A model generated the notes under the pieces. The model was not told where the DNA came from. It did not search any database and saw only the letters and a program-made list of their open reading frames with translations. Below, piece after piece: positions 1 through 7,842 of a stretch of 64,000 bases of DNA. The stretch comes from Anaerovirgula multivorans (GTDB lineage: Bacteria > Bacillota > Clostridia > Peptostreptococcales > Natronincolaceae). The number at the start of each line of letters is the position of its first letter. Position 1 is the stretch's first letter. The stretch spans positions 20,671 through 84,670 of the forward strand of contig NZ_FZOJ01000021.1 of assembly GCF_900188145.1 (NCBI RefSeq), in the 5' to 3' direction. The translations under genes were made by a program, and so were the position numbers.

Positions 1-273
1 ACAGGATCTATTTTAGCGCTTTCAAGAGCAATAGGAGAAACTGCCCCCTTAGTTGTCCTTGGGATCCCAACGTTAATTTTAAAAATACCCACCAGTATCA
101 TGGACGATTTTACAGCACTTCCAATTCAAATTTATTACTGGACACTTGATACGGTTCTCACAGCAGAATACGCAAACCTTGCTGCCGCCACGATTATAGT
201 ATTACTGGTGATGTTATTCTTGATGAATTCAACTGCAATTTTTATAAGAAACAAGTTTCAAAAACGATATTAA
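1..273 (+). CDS. pstA: Phosphate ABC transporter permease PstA, C-terminal part
   Basis: The window opens inside this gene; frame 1 is open from the first base to the TAA at 271-273 (90 residues). The start shows the permease EAA-type loop signature (residues 2-18, with [11 protein letters not shown]), followed by a last hydrophobic membrane span and a short basic tail. This loop in PstA/PstC contacts the ATPase PstB, which lies 16 bp downstream in the same direction. The protein forms half of the membrane channel for high-affinity phosphate uptake. The N-terminal two thirds are outside the window. Confidence 0.9.
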   Translation, partial: TGSILALSRAIGETAPLVVLGIPTLILKIPTSIMDDFTALPIQIYYWTLDTVLTAEYANLAAATIIVLLVMLFLMNSTAIFIRNKFQKRY

Positions 274-289
274 AATAGGAGGACTTACT

Positions 290-1078
290 TTGACAATTCC
301 AATTGATAAAAATAACAAAGGGCAGAATGTCATATATGATGTTAAAAATTTAGATCTTTGGTATGGCAACGATCAAGCATTAAAAAATCTTGATTTTGCC
401 ATAGGAGAAAATGAAGTTACTGCAATTATTGGACCTTCGGGCTGCGGTAAGTCTACATTCATAAAAACGCTAAATCGTATGATAGAAATGATTCCAAATG
501 TAAGAACATCAGGCGAAATTCTCTATCGAGGAACCAATATTTTTGATAAATCAGTTAGGGTAGAAGAGCTAAGGACCAAAGTGGGAATGGTATTTCAAAA
601 ACCTAACCCATTCCCGAAATCCATCTATGAAAATGTTGTGTATGGACCGAAAATCCATGGAATTCGTAATAAAAAGCAATTAATGGAAATCGTCGAAACA
701 AGCTTGAAGAGTGCTGCTTTATGGGATGAAGTTAAGGATCGCCTACATGACAATGCATATGGGTTGTCAGGTGGACAACAACAGAGACTTTGCATTGCCA
801 GATGTCTTGCAATTCAGCCAGACGTTTTGTTAATGGATGAACCGACTTCTGCATTAGATCCTATTGCTACCCATAGAATAGAAGAACTAATAGAAGAATT
901 AAAGAAAAACTATACAATAGTTATTGTTACCCATTCAATGCATCAAGCAGGACGTATTTCTGATAAAACGGCATTTTTCTTATCAGGAGAGATTATCGAA
1001 TTTGGAAAGACCACAGTAATTTTCTCAAATCCCAAGGATCAACGAACTGAAGATTATATAACAGGAAGATTTGGTTAA
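290..1078 (+). CDS. pstB: Phosphate ABC transporter ATP-binding protein PstB
   Basis: 262 residues, the usual PstB length. Walker [10 protein letters not shown] is at residues 48-56, the ABC signature LSGGQQQR near 160, and Walker [12 protein letters not shown] near 180, followed by the H-loop THSMHQA. The motif [18 protein letters not shown] is diagnostic for PstB among ABC ATPases. It starts with TTG at 290, supported by AGGAGG at 278-283. It powers phosphate import with PstA/PstC and sits between pstA and phoU in the classical pst order. No Pho box can be judged because the operon promoter is upstream of the window. Confidence 0.97.
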   Translation: MTIPIDKNNKGQNVIYDVKNLDLWYGNDQALKNLDFAIGENEVTAIIGPSGCGKSTFIKTLNRMIEMIPNVRTSGEILYRGTNIFDKSVRVEELRTKVGMVFQKPNPFPKSIYENVVYGPKIHGIRNKKQLMEIVETSLKSAALWDEVKDRLHDNAYGLSGGQQQRLCIARCLAIQPDVLLMDEPTSALDPIATHRIEELIEELKKNYTIVIVTHSMHQAGRISDKTAFFLSGEIIEFGKTTVIFSNPKDQRTEDYITGRFG

Positions 1079-1095
1079 AATAAGGGGGAAGATAA

Positions 1096-1746
1096 ATGAG
1101 AAACAATTATTTTCAACAACTAAAACAGTTAAATATACAATTATTGAAAATGGGAGCCATGGTGCAGGACATCATTGAAGTATCTGTGCAGGCATTGGCA
1201 AAGCAAGATATAGAGATGGCTAGAAGGGTGTATCAACTAGATGACAAAATAGATGAGTCAGAACTACAAATCGAACATGAGTGTATGAAATTGTTAGCAT
1301 TACAGCAGCCTATGGCAAAGGATTTAAGGGTAGTAGGAACCATTATGAAGATTATTACTGATTTAGAACGTATGGGGGATCATGCCGTAAATATTGCTAA
1401 AATAACCTTAGCTATTGGTAATGAACCTCTTATAAAACCACTTATTGACATTCCTAAGATGGCAAAGTTATCAGAAGATATGGTGAAGAAAAGCTTAGAT
1501 GCCTTTATGAAGGAAGACATTGATTTAGCAGAAGAGGTGGCCCACGATGATGAAGCAGTGGATGAATTATACGGAGCCATTTATACAGAATTAATTAGTA
1601 TGATGATAGAAAATCCCAATATTGTGAAACAGGCAACTCATCTGCTTTTTATTGGAAGATACCTAGAACGTATTGCTGATCATGCCACTAATATAGGTGA
1701 AAGAGTTATTTATATGGTAACAGGAGAACGAGTAGAAATAAACTAG
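1096..1746 (+). CDS. phoU: Phosphate signalling protein PhoU
   Basis: 216 residues made of two PhoU three-helix domains; each carries the metal-binding type signature, DLERMGDHAVNI near residue 95 and YLERIADHATNI near residue 195. It begins 17 bp after pstB with GGGGGAAG ahead of the ATG, so it is the last gene of the pst operon. PhoU proteins restrain Pst transport and signalling to the PhoR kinase when phosphate is plentiful. No phoPR genes are visible here. Confidence 0.96.
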   Translation: MRNNYFQQLKQLNIQLLKMGAMVQDIIEVSVQALAKQDIEMARRVYQLDDKIDESELQIEHECMKLLALQQPMAKDLRVVGTIMKIITDLERMGDHAVNIAKITLAIGNEPLIKPLIDIPKMAKLSEDMVKKSLDAFMKEDIDLAEEVAHDDEAVDELYGAIYTELISMMIENPNIVKQATHLLFIGRYLERIADHATNIGERVIYMVTGERVEIN

Positions 1747-1891
1747 TCATATTTTAAAAGGATGTAAAAATTTTTTCCTGTATCCTTTATTTATCAAGAT
1801 ACCTAACAATAATTATTATTTAAAAATATTTAAAAAAATAAAGATTTATGTTATTATAGTAGGTGTAATCAATAGCAGGAGGTGTATTTAT

Positions 1892-2503
1892 TTGACAAAA
1901 CAACAAAAAATTGCAGCAATATTATTGCCCTTGTTAGCACTTGCTATACTTTTCGGTGGGGACATGGTGTTTGGTGGTCCCGAAAGTGCATTCTATGAAG
2001 GAGCAGCAGAAGGTTATGCGGGGGAGATTAGAGTAAGAGTAGAAGTTGCAGCTGGTGAAATTTTATCTATTGAGATACTAGAGATTAATGATACACCAGG
2101 ACTTGGTGATAAGGCAGCTGGAACAATTACTGACAGTATTATTGAAGCCCAGTCTACAGAAGTAGATGTTGTATCTGGAGCTACTATGTCTAGTTTAGGC
2201 ACAATTAATGCGGTGGAAGCTGCTTTAGCTCAGGCTCCCGCCACCTATCCAGATGGTACACATGAAGGGGTAGGACAAGGCTATAATGGTGATATTAAAG
2301 TTAAAGTGAACGTATCAAATGGAGCCATACAATCTATTGAAGTAGTAGAGATTAACGATACCCAAGGTTTGGGAGATGCTGCTGCTGACACCATAGCAGA
2401 AAGAATCGTTGAAGCTCAATCTACAGAGGTGGACGTGGTCACCAATGCAACTATGTCTAGTAGAGGTATGATTCAAGCTGTAAGAGATGCATTAGGATTA
2501 TAA
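1892..2503 (+). CDS. Tandem FMN-binding domain protein, membrane-anchored
   Basis: 203 residues: an N-terminal hydrophobic segment (about 8-27) that looks like a signal anchor, then two FMN_bind repeats of about 80 residues (about 37-110 and 125-200). Repeat 1 has the flavinylation-type motif SGAT (in VVSGATMSS); repeat 2 has TNAT at the same place, so its Gly is replaced. In RnfG/NqrC-type proteins the last Thr carries FMN covalently, added by ApbE. A role in extracytoplasmic electron transfer follows from the family; the partner is unknown. TTG start at 1892 is set by AGGAGGTG at 1877-1884. It is not part of the pst operon (145-bp gap). Confidence 0.8.
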   Translation: MTKQQKIAAILLPLLALAILFGGDMVFGGPESAFYEGAAEGYAGEIRVRVEVAAGEILSIEILEINDTPGLGDKAAGTITDSIIEAQSTEVDVVSGATMSSLGTINAVEAALAQAPATYPDGTHEGVGQGYNGDIKVKVNVSNGAIQSIEVVEINDTQGLGDAAADTIAERIVEAQSTEVDVVTNATMSSRGMIQAVRDALGL

Positions 2504-2517
2504 ATAACTAACATATG

Positions 2518-2550
2518 AAACCTCGAGAGATATCTTCTCGAGGTTTTCTT
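2518..2550 (+). terminator. Rho-independent terminator after the FMN-binding gene
   Basis: Eight-base arms CCTCGAGA (2521-2528) and TCTCGAGG (2536-2543) around a 7-nt loop, preceded by AAA and followed by TTTTCTTT. Confidence 0.85.
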
Positions 2551-2578
2551 TAGTCTATAAAGGAGGTTTGTTCTGCAA

Positions 2579-2610
2579 TAAAAAGGGAACCCCACATAGG
2601 AATTCCCTTT
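2579..2610 (-). terminator. Rho-independent terminator of nhaC
   Basis: Read on the minus strand, AAAGGGAA (2610-2603) pairs with TTCCCTTT (2589-2582) across a 13-nt loop and runs into TTTATT. It lies 24 bp after the nhaC stop. Confidence 0.75.
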
Positions 2611-2633
2611 ATTTACTAAATAATGTACTTTAA

Positions 2634-4046
2634 TTAGGATGCTGCTGGTTTCTTCTCAGCTTCATCAAGCTTAGTAATACTAAATCCAGTAAAGCCGTAA
2701 ATCACAGCGATAATTGGATTTAATAGATTTAGGAAGGCATATGGAGCGTAGGCAAAAGGATGAACCCCTAAGGTAGTATGCATAAAAGCTCCACAGGTAT
2801 TCCAAGGGATCAATGGAGAAGTAATCGTACCAGCATCCTCTAATGTTCTAGATAGAACCTTAGGATGAATACCTCTTTCATGATAAAGGTCCTTGTACAT
2901 TCTACCTGGTATAACAAGTGATAAATATTGTTCACCTGTTAATAAGTTAACTGCAATACCAGTTAATACAGTTGCAAGGATTAAGGAACCTGTTCCGTGG
3001 GCTAGCTTCATGATTGCTGCACCTACTGCGTGTAGCATACCGGTTTTCTCCAATATGCCACCGAAGGATAATGCTATTAAAATCAAGGAAACAGTCCACA
3101 TCATACCGTCTAATCCACCACGACTTAATAAATCATCTACAATTTCTACACCAGATTCCATAGCAAATCCATAGTGAGCCGCATCGATAACGTCACCAAA
3201 GTTTGCACCTTGGAAAACCATAGCGAAAATTGCACCCAATATGGAACCGCCGATTAGACCTGGTATAGCTGGCACCTTCATTACAACGATAAGGATAACA
3301 ACAATTGGTGGGATTAACAATAATGGAGAAATCATAAAGTTTTCTTGCATGGTTGTTAACATGATATTGATGTTTTCCATATCTAAGGCACGGCCTGCAT
3401 ATTTAGCGCCAATAATTCCATAAAGAATAAGGGCGATAATTAAACTAGGCACAGTTGTATAGAACATATGCTTAATATGATCAAATAAGGTAGATCCCGC
3501 CATAGCAGGTGCTAGGTTGGTTGTATCAGATAATGGAGACATTTTATCTCCAAAGTAAGCTCCAGAAACGATGGCACCAGCTACGATATAATCTGGGATA
3601 CCTAAACCAGACCCTACACCAAGTAAAGCGATACCTACAGTACCTGCAGTTGTCCAAGAACTACCTGTAGATATGGAAACTACACCACAAATAAGACAAG
3701 TGGCAACTAAGAAAATTCCAGGAGACAATATTTGTAATCCATAGAAAATCATTGTAGGAACAGTACCACTTAAAATCCATGTACCAATAATCGTACCGAT
3801 AACCATTAAGATTAAGCTGGCCTGCATCCCCATTTTAATTGTATCAAGAATACCTTCTTCTAACTCACCCCAAGTAAATCCTAATTGGAATATTGCTACA
3901 GCAGATGCCACAATAATAGCAAGTATAATCGGGATATGGGGGTCGGCTTCAAACTTAATGATAGACACAGATAAAACCACGATTAAAAAGACAATAGGAA
4001 TTAGTGCGTGCCAAAAAGTAGCTTGTTTTTTAGATTTCATACTCAT
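2634..4046 (-). CDS. nhaC: Na+/H+ antiporter of the NhaC family
   Basis: 470 residues, strongly hydrophobic throughout with about 11-12 membrane spans. The stretch TGSSWTTAGTVGIALLGVG near residue 127 and GAYFGDKMSPLSDTTNLA near 165 are NhaC family hallmarks. ATG at 4046 is preceded on the minus strand by GGAGGAAGG. Family members exchange Na+ for H+; some relatives move amino acids or malate/lactate, so the substrate is inferred. The gene is monocistronic, with its own terminator, and diverges from the selenoprotein gene. Confidence 0.88.
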   Translation of the reverse strand: MSMKSKKQATFWHALIPIVFLIVVLSVSIIKFEADPHIPIILAIIVASAVAIFQLGFTWGELEEGILDTIKMGMQASLILMVIGTIIGTWILSGTVPTMIFYGLQILSPGIFLVATCLICGVVSISTGSSWTTAGTVGIALLGVGSGLGIPDYIVAGAIVSGAYFGDKMSPLSDTTNLAPAMAGSTLFDHIKHMFYTTVPSLIIALILYGIIGAKYAGRALDMENINIMLTTMQENFMISPLLLIPPIVVILIVVMKVPAIPGLIGGSILGAIFAMVFQGANFGDVIDAAHYGFAMESGVEIVDDLLSRGGLDGMMWTVSLILIALSFGGILEKTGMLHAVGAAIMKLAHGTGSLILATVLTGIAVNLLTGEQYLSLVIPGRMYKDLYHERGIHPKVLSRTLEDAGTITSPLIPWNTCGAFMHTTLGVHPFAYAPYAFLNLLNPIIAVIYGFTGFSITKLDEAEKKPAAS

Positions 4047-4437
4047 ACCTTTTCCTTCCTCCTTTATAATTTGATAATTCCATGATTAACATGCTGTAAC
4101 TGTTTACAATAATATTCTGTCTAATTCTTTGAACAGCATAGGTTTGTATAATAATACCATAAAAAATCAGAAAATTCAAATCTGATTTTACTACCTAAAA
4201 AAAATCAATAAATCGTTTGTTTTTTTATATCTATGAAGTGAAAGCAAGTAGTATACCTAGTTTGACCCTGTTTTTTCAGTTGAAAACGAATAGGATAATT
4301 ATGATAAAAAATACACAACTATACAATGAGAAGAGAAGTCACATTAGCAGTATAATCCATGAAAATTTAAAAAACACTCCAAAGTCAATTATACAGCAAA
4401 AAGAATAAAAATTCAAATATTTTGCTGCTTGAAAATA
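4047..4437. other. Intergenic region between nhaC and the selenoprotein gene
   Basis: AT-rich, about 390 bp. It must hold the nhaC promoter on the minus strand, but I see no clear -35/-10 pair there. A 63-codon open frame at 4217-4408 has no ribosome site and no recognisable features, and I do not call it a gene. Confidence 0.5.
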
Positions 4438-4466
4438 TTGACTTTTTTTGTGCTAAAGCATATAAT
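4438..4466 (+). promoter_or_regulatory. Sigma-A promoter of the HesB-like selenoprotein gene
   Basis: TTGACT (4438-4443), a 17-bp spacer and TATAAT (4461-4466) make a near-perfect housekeeping promoter. Transcription should start around 4472-4475, at the edge of the palindrome at 4476-4496. Confidence 0.85.
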
Positions 4467-4475
4467 AAACACATA

Positions 4476-4496
4476 CCCCCCTCCTATAGAGGGGGA
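4476..4496. promoter_or_regulatory. C-tract/G-tract palindrome at the transcription start, candidate operator
   Basis: CCCCCTC (4477-4483), five bases CTATA, and GAGGGGG (4489-4495), flanked by ATAC and AGT. The palindrome overlaps the expected start site, where a repressor would block RNA polymerase. The ATA-C-tract...G-tract layout resembles operators of CsoR/CstR/FrmR-type repressors; that assignment is inference. In the transcript it could also fold as a 5' hairpin, about 25 nt before the start codon. Confidence 0.5.
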
Positions 4497-4521
4497 GTCT
4501 AAGAGTGAAGGAGATAAGGAG

Positions 4522-4809
4522 ATGAAAATTTTACTAACAGAAGCTGCTAAGGAAGAAATCCTTAAGCAAAATACAAGAAATAAAGCCATCCGAATTTATG
4601 CCGGTGGTTTTGGATGAGGTGGTCCTAAATTTGGATTATCTCTGGATGAGGTTAAAGATACAGATGCTGTTAAGGATGTTGATGGAATGAAATTTGTAAT
4701 TGAGAAGAGCTTGGATGAACAATATGAAGAAGTGACGGTAGATTTCATGAAAAATTGGTTTAGTAAGCAGTTTGCTGTATCCTTGAAGTATGGTGGCGGT
4801 TGTAATTAA
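4522..4809 (+). CDS. HesB/IscA-like selenoprotein (in-frame UGA = selenocysteine)
   Basis: ATG at 4522 follows GGAGATAAGGAG. The frame reads 31 codons, meets TGA at 4615-4617, and continues with clear coding character to the TAA at 4807-4809, giving 95 residues with Sec at position 32. The context GGFG-U-GGPKFGL, then a C-terminal GGGCN, matches the HesB-like selenoprotein family known from Clostridia and other selenium users, a small relative of the A-type Fe-S carrier fold. The role of these proteins is not established; redox or sulfur/metal handling is inferred. A conventional gene caller will truncate it at 4617. It has its own strong promoter and a shared bidirectional terminator downstream. 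A random nonsense mutation is unlikely given the exact family context around the UGA. Confidence 0.9.
4638..4652 (+). promoter_or_regulatory. Candidate bacterial SECIS hairpin
   Basis: Five pairs (AUCUC 4638-4642 with GAGGU 4648-4652, including one G-U) close a 5-nt loop UGGAU starting 26 nt after the UGA, within the usual window for SelB-binding elements. A competing stem GGUCC/GGAUU starting 4 nt after the UGA is also possible. I cannot tell which is used. Confidence 0.4.
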
Positions 4810-4815
4810 ATAAAA

Positions 4816-4869
4816 GCTATTAACAATTAACCCCTTTCAATTTATTGAAAGGGGTTAATTGTTAATAGC
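4816..4869. terminator. Perfect 25-bp palindrome, bidirectional terminator
   Basis: 4816-4840 and 4845-4869 are exact reverse complements of 25 bases with a 4-nt loop TTTA. It lies between the selenoprotein gene and the convergent zinc-ribbon gene. The right arm encodes the last four codons and stop of the latter. The inner part (CCCCTTTCAA) is GC-rich and the outer part AT-rich, so it can terminate in both directions. Confidence 0.8.
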
Positions 4870-5025
4870 AATAGGAACCGCAGAGGTAGTACCATCTTCT
4901 AATATTTTAAATATTTGAAGTTCATGTTTTTTCGAATAAAAAATTTCAATAAAGCAATTGCTGCAAAAATATCTAGATTTACTAAGCTTACCAGTATGTT
5001 CATTACCGCAGATAGGACACTTCAT
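4855..5025 (-). CDS. Small zinc-ribbon protein
   Basis: 56 residues from ATG at 5025, which is backed by GGGAGGGAG 2-13 bp upstream; a TTG five codons further upstream has no ribosome site. It has two Cys pairs, CPIC near residue 3 and CSNC near residue 22, spaced as in a treble-clef or zinc-ribbon finger, then a short basic beta-rich tail. Convergent with the selenoprotein gene and sharing its terminator. Function unknown. The tail is encoded by the terminator arm, so its last residues are probably not functionally important. Confidence 0.65.
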   Translation of the reverse strand: MKCPICGNEHTGKLSKSRYFCSNCFIEIFYSKKHELQIFKILEDGTTSAVPIAINN

Positions 5026-5262
5026 TGAACTCCCTCCCAATACTATATTTTATAAGTTTTATTTTAATATAGATAGATTCTATGTAAAGTTGATAGCTCA
5101 CTAAAATTTTAGTCAGTAGGTGTATAATTACAATTATTGCTAATTATAATTATATACGACGAAATATATTTTGACAAGCAAATAATTTGAAAATGAAAAC
5201 ATTATATATTGAAACTATGTTACAAATCGTTATATAATAAATAGCATAAGAAGAAAGGACGG

Positions 5263-5712
5263 TTGATTAAATTGACGGAGCAACGAATAGCCCAATTACT
5301 TCAAAACTTTTATATAGTCTTTGGAGGTTGGATGCGATACCAATATAAGAATATGGATCAAGATAAATGTCTAACTCTTTCTCAGTTTCAAGTTTTGTTT
5401 ATTATAAAGGATTTTGGTCTTTGCAATATGTCATGTCTTAGTGAAGCCATAGAGGTTAGCAAAGGAACCATGACTTCTATGTTAAACAAGCTGGTGGAGG
5501 AAGGCTATGTAGAGAGAAGCACTTCCCCAAAGGACCGAAGAAATGTATACGTTAGTTTAACCCCAAAAGGTGATGATAAAGTAAATTATATGAAAGAAAA
5601 ACTATTAAAAGCTATTGTTGAAACACTATCACAGCTGGAAGAAAACCAAAAAGAGGAAATAGATAAAGGGCTAGAAACCTTAGGCATTGCTTTTAAGGTA
5701 AAAAGGTCTTAA
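5263..5712 (+). CDS. MarR-family transcriptional regulator
   Basis: 149 residues with the MarR winged-helix layout: helix 1, then LTLSQFQVLFIIKDF near residue 43, recognition helix SKGTMTSMLNKLVEEGYVER near 72, and the wing SPKDRRNVYVSLT near 97. The start is uncertain: TTG 5263 is only 3 bp from AGGA (5256-5259), whereas TTG 5272 is 12 bp away. Such proteins repress genes until a small ligand or oxidation releases them. No adjacent divergent target gene is obvious, so the regulon is unknown. Confidence 0.9.
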   Translation: MIKLTEQRIAQLLQNFYIVFGGWMRYQYKNMDQDKCLTLSQFQVLFIIKDFGLCNMSCLSEAIEVSKGTMTSMLNKLVEEGYVERSTSPKDRRNVYVSLTPKGDDKVNYMKEKLLKAIVETLSQLEENQKEEIDKGLETLGIAFKVKRS

Positions 5713-5714
5713 AA

Positions 5715-5758
5715 ATAACCCCGTGCATTTTCAATCTCTTGAAAATATACGGGGTTAT
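5715..5758 (+). terminator. Terminator after the marR-type gene
   Basis: ATAACCCCG (5715-5723) pairs with CGGGGTTAT (5750-5758), and the inner TTTTCAA/TTGAAAA extends the stem. The T-run is weak (TATATTATG). Confidence 0.6.
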
Positions 5759-5884
5759 ATTATGCAACAGAAGGTGGAATTATGCACAAGGAATTAAATT
5801 TTTTCATATTATATACTACAGTAATGGATTGAACTAAAAACTATTGAAGACCGTAGGACTCAAAAGAATAAGGGGGTAAAGGAG

Positions 5885-7324
5885 TTGAAGGAAAGAAATG
5901 GATTAATAAATATAACCATATATAATCCCTATGATAAAAAAATAATAATAAAACCATTAGAGGAGTTAGTTAAAGAGTTGGTGGCCTACAGTATGCCGCT
6001 AACTTTTCATATAGAGGCCCTGAAATGTCAAAGCATTATTATGAGAACTGTAGTAGCTAAAAAATTAAAGCTATTCGATGCTAAAGAAATAAAAGATCAA
6101 CCTGATGTAGATATTTCATTAGAGGAGTTTCAAGGATGCATCCCTCTAGAGGAATATCGAGATACTTGGGGCCAACAATATGAAAACTATATGAGAATCT
6201 TAAAAAAAGCTGTTGATGACACCAAAAAAATCATTATCTTTTTCAAGGGTAAACCAATAGATGCTAGATTTCATATGGTTTGTGGTGGTGCTACTGAAAA
6301 CAGTGAAAATGTCGATGGAAACATTGTTCAATATCTACGGAAGGTATTGTGCAGTTATTGTGAAGATACACCCTATTCCTTTAACTATAAAGACATATCT
6401 ATACAAGACATTCAAGGCAGGCTAGGTGTGCAGTTTATGAAGGGGAATTCCATAAAAAATATGGAAATACAAAATATGTTTTATGATATCGATAGGGATG
6501 AAGAGGGAAGAGTCATAAAATTAAAAGTAGCAGGAAAGGAGTTTGAAGGAAAAGATTTAATGAAACTACTGGAATTAAACTCAACTCGTTTCAGTTGGAG
6601 GCCTGAAAAAATTCGGTTTTTTACCACTGGTAAAGGAGATGGTGTAGGATTATGCCAGTATGGTGCTAATCAAATGGCATTAGAAGGTAAATCAGCAGAA
6701 GAAATACTAAAATATTATTATACTGGTATAAATTTAAGCGAAATTGAAATAAAGGACATGAAACAACCACTAAAAGGGAAAGCTATAATGATTGATGCAG
6801 CCCATGGAGGCGAAAAAGGGAAAGACAACATAGGTGCCTCTGGATTAAGGGAAAAGGACATCAATTTAAATATTAGCTGTTATTTGCAGGAAAAGCTTCA
6901 GGAGCTGGGAGCAACGGTATATATGACGAGGAGGAAAGATGAATATATTCCGGTTACTGAAAGAGCCAATACTGCAAATGAAGTTTTGCCTCACTTTTTT
7001 ATTAGCATTCACCAAAATTACTTTAAACATCCTTCTATTTCTGGTACGGAAATATATTATTACAGAGGAGATGAGGAGGCTAGAAGATTAGGTGAGGAGA
7101 TAATTAAAGAAATGACAGAAAGACTTTCTACGGTGAATAGAGGTGTAAAAACAGCGGAATTTTTCTTGCTTAGAGATGTGAGGATAAGTTCTATTCATAT
7201 TGAAGTTGGATATATATCAAACCCTCAGGAGGAAATTCGTTTAACACAGGAGGAATTCCAGAGAGAAGCTGCTTTAGCAATTGCTGATGGTATTACCAGA
7301 TATTATGGATATTTTTATCAATAA
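5885..7324 (+). CDS. SpoIID-like domain fused to N-acetylmuramoyl-L-alanine amidase
   Basis: 479 residues, TTG start at 5885 behind AAGGGGGTAAAGGAG. Residues about 25-285 are SpoIID/LytB-like: the helix with IEALKCQSIIMRTVVA (E at 44) matches the catalytic-Glu region of SpoIID lytic transglycosylases, and GKGDGVGLCQYGANQMA near 250 is the conserved C-terminal motif of that domain. Residues about 296-476 are a zinc amidase_3 domain with DAAHGG, the Glu of LREKDINLN, SIHQN and HIEVGYISNP as metal and catalytic positions. So one chain joins the two activities that SpoIID and SpoIIP supply separately during engulfment. I see no signal peptide or membrane helix, which is odd for a wall enzyme. Monocistronic. 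Confidence 0.85.
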   Translation: MKERNGLINITIYNPYDKKIIIKPLEELVKELVAYSMPLTFHIEALKCQSIIMRTVVAKKLKLFDAKEIKDQPDVDISLEEFQGCIPLEEYRDTWGQQYENYMRILKKAVDDTKKIIIFFKGKPIDARFHMVCGGATENSENVDGNIVQYLRKVLCSYCEDTPYSFNYKDISIQDIQGRLGVQFMKGNSIKNMEIQNMFYDIDRDEEGRVIKLKVAGKEFEGKDLMKLLELNSTRFSWRPEKIRFFTTGKGDGVGLCQYGANQMALEGKSAEEILKYYYTGINLSEIEIKDMKQPLKGKAIMIDAAHGGEKGKDNIGASGLREKDINLNISCYLQEKLQELGATVYMTRRKDEYIPVTERANTANEVLPHFFISIHQNYFKHPSISGTEIYYYRGDEEARRLGEEIIKEMTERLSTVNRGVKTAEFFLLRDVRISSIHIEVGYISNPQEEIRLTQEEFQREAALAIADGITRYYGYFYQ

Positions 7325-7432
7325 AGTTGTTTGCAGAAATTGCATATTCTTGTAACATTACAAAAATCTCAAAGAGTTTTTGTAAAAAATTCTAGAAAAA
7401 AAATATTTTTTAAAAAATCTAATAAAGAATAA

Positions 7433-7506
7433 TTGACAACCTAGGTAGAAACATTGTATAATATTTTGTTAAAGCAATTGACAACCTTCTCGAATTATGA
7501 TATCAT
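7433..7506 (+). promoter_or_regulatory. Two tandem sigma-A promoters for veg
   Basis: Promoter 1: TTGACA (7433-7438), 18-bp spacer, TATAAT (7457-7462). Promoter 2: TTGACA (7478-7483), 17-bp spacer, TATCAT (7501-7506). Both -35 boxes sit in the same word, AATTGACAACCT, suggesting duplication of the promoter start. Confidence 0.8.
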
Positions 7507-7540
7507 ATATGTTGTTAGAGATGTGAAAGAAGGTGATGGT

Positions 7541-7807
7541 TTGGCAGATAAAAATACCTTAAATGAAATAAGAAAGAATATTGAAGGCTATGTAGGACAA
7601 CAGGTTACTCTTAAGGCCAACAAAGGTCGTAAAAGAACAATGATTCGTGAGGGTGTTTTAGAAAACACCTATCCTAGTATTTTCGTAGTGAGAATCAATG
7701 GAGACTATAATTCAGTTAGAAGAGTATCCTACAGCTATTCCGATATTCTTACAGAAGCAGTGGAAGTCACCGTATGTAAAGACAATCATCAGATAAAAGT
7801 AAGCTAA
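7541..7807 (+). CDS. veg: Veg protein
   Basis: 88 residues from TTG 7541 (MADKNTLNEIRKNIEG...), close to Bacillus subtilis Veg in length and sequence, including VTLKANKGRKRT, NTYPSIFVVRI and RVSYSYSDILTE. The longer frame from 7454 is rejected: it would begin inside the promoters, and the TTG is preceded by AAGGTGA. Veg is a small conserved cytosolic protein linked to biofilm gene control and spore outgrowth in B. subtilis. Its own gene there is famous for a very strong promoter, which fits the tandem promoters seen here. Confidence 0.92.
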   Translation: MADKNTLNEIRKNIEGYVGQQVTLKANKGRKRTMIREGVLENTYPSIFVVRINGDYNSVRRVSYSYSDILTEAVEVTVCKDNHQIKVS

Positions 7808-7838
7808 AAAAAACCACCTAGACATTAGGTGGTTTTTT
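7807..7838 (+). terminator. Terminator of veg
   Basis: AACCACCTA and TAGGTGGTT form the stem with a 5-nt loop, followed by seven T. It starts at the veg stop codon. Confidence 0.9.
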
Positions 7839-7842
7839 TCTA

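Noticed and set aside
4217..4408. 63-codon open frame between nhaC and the selenoprotein gene
   Set aside because: No ribosome site, no motif and AT-driven composition; likely chance.
4615..4617. TGA in the HesB-like gene as an ordinary nonsense mutation
   Set aside because: The residues on both sides match the selenoprotein family exactly at this place and the gene has a strong promoter and ribosome site.
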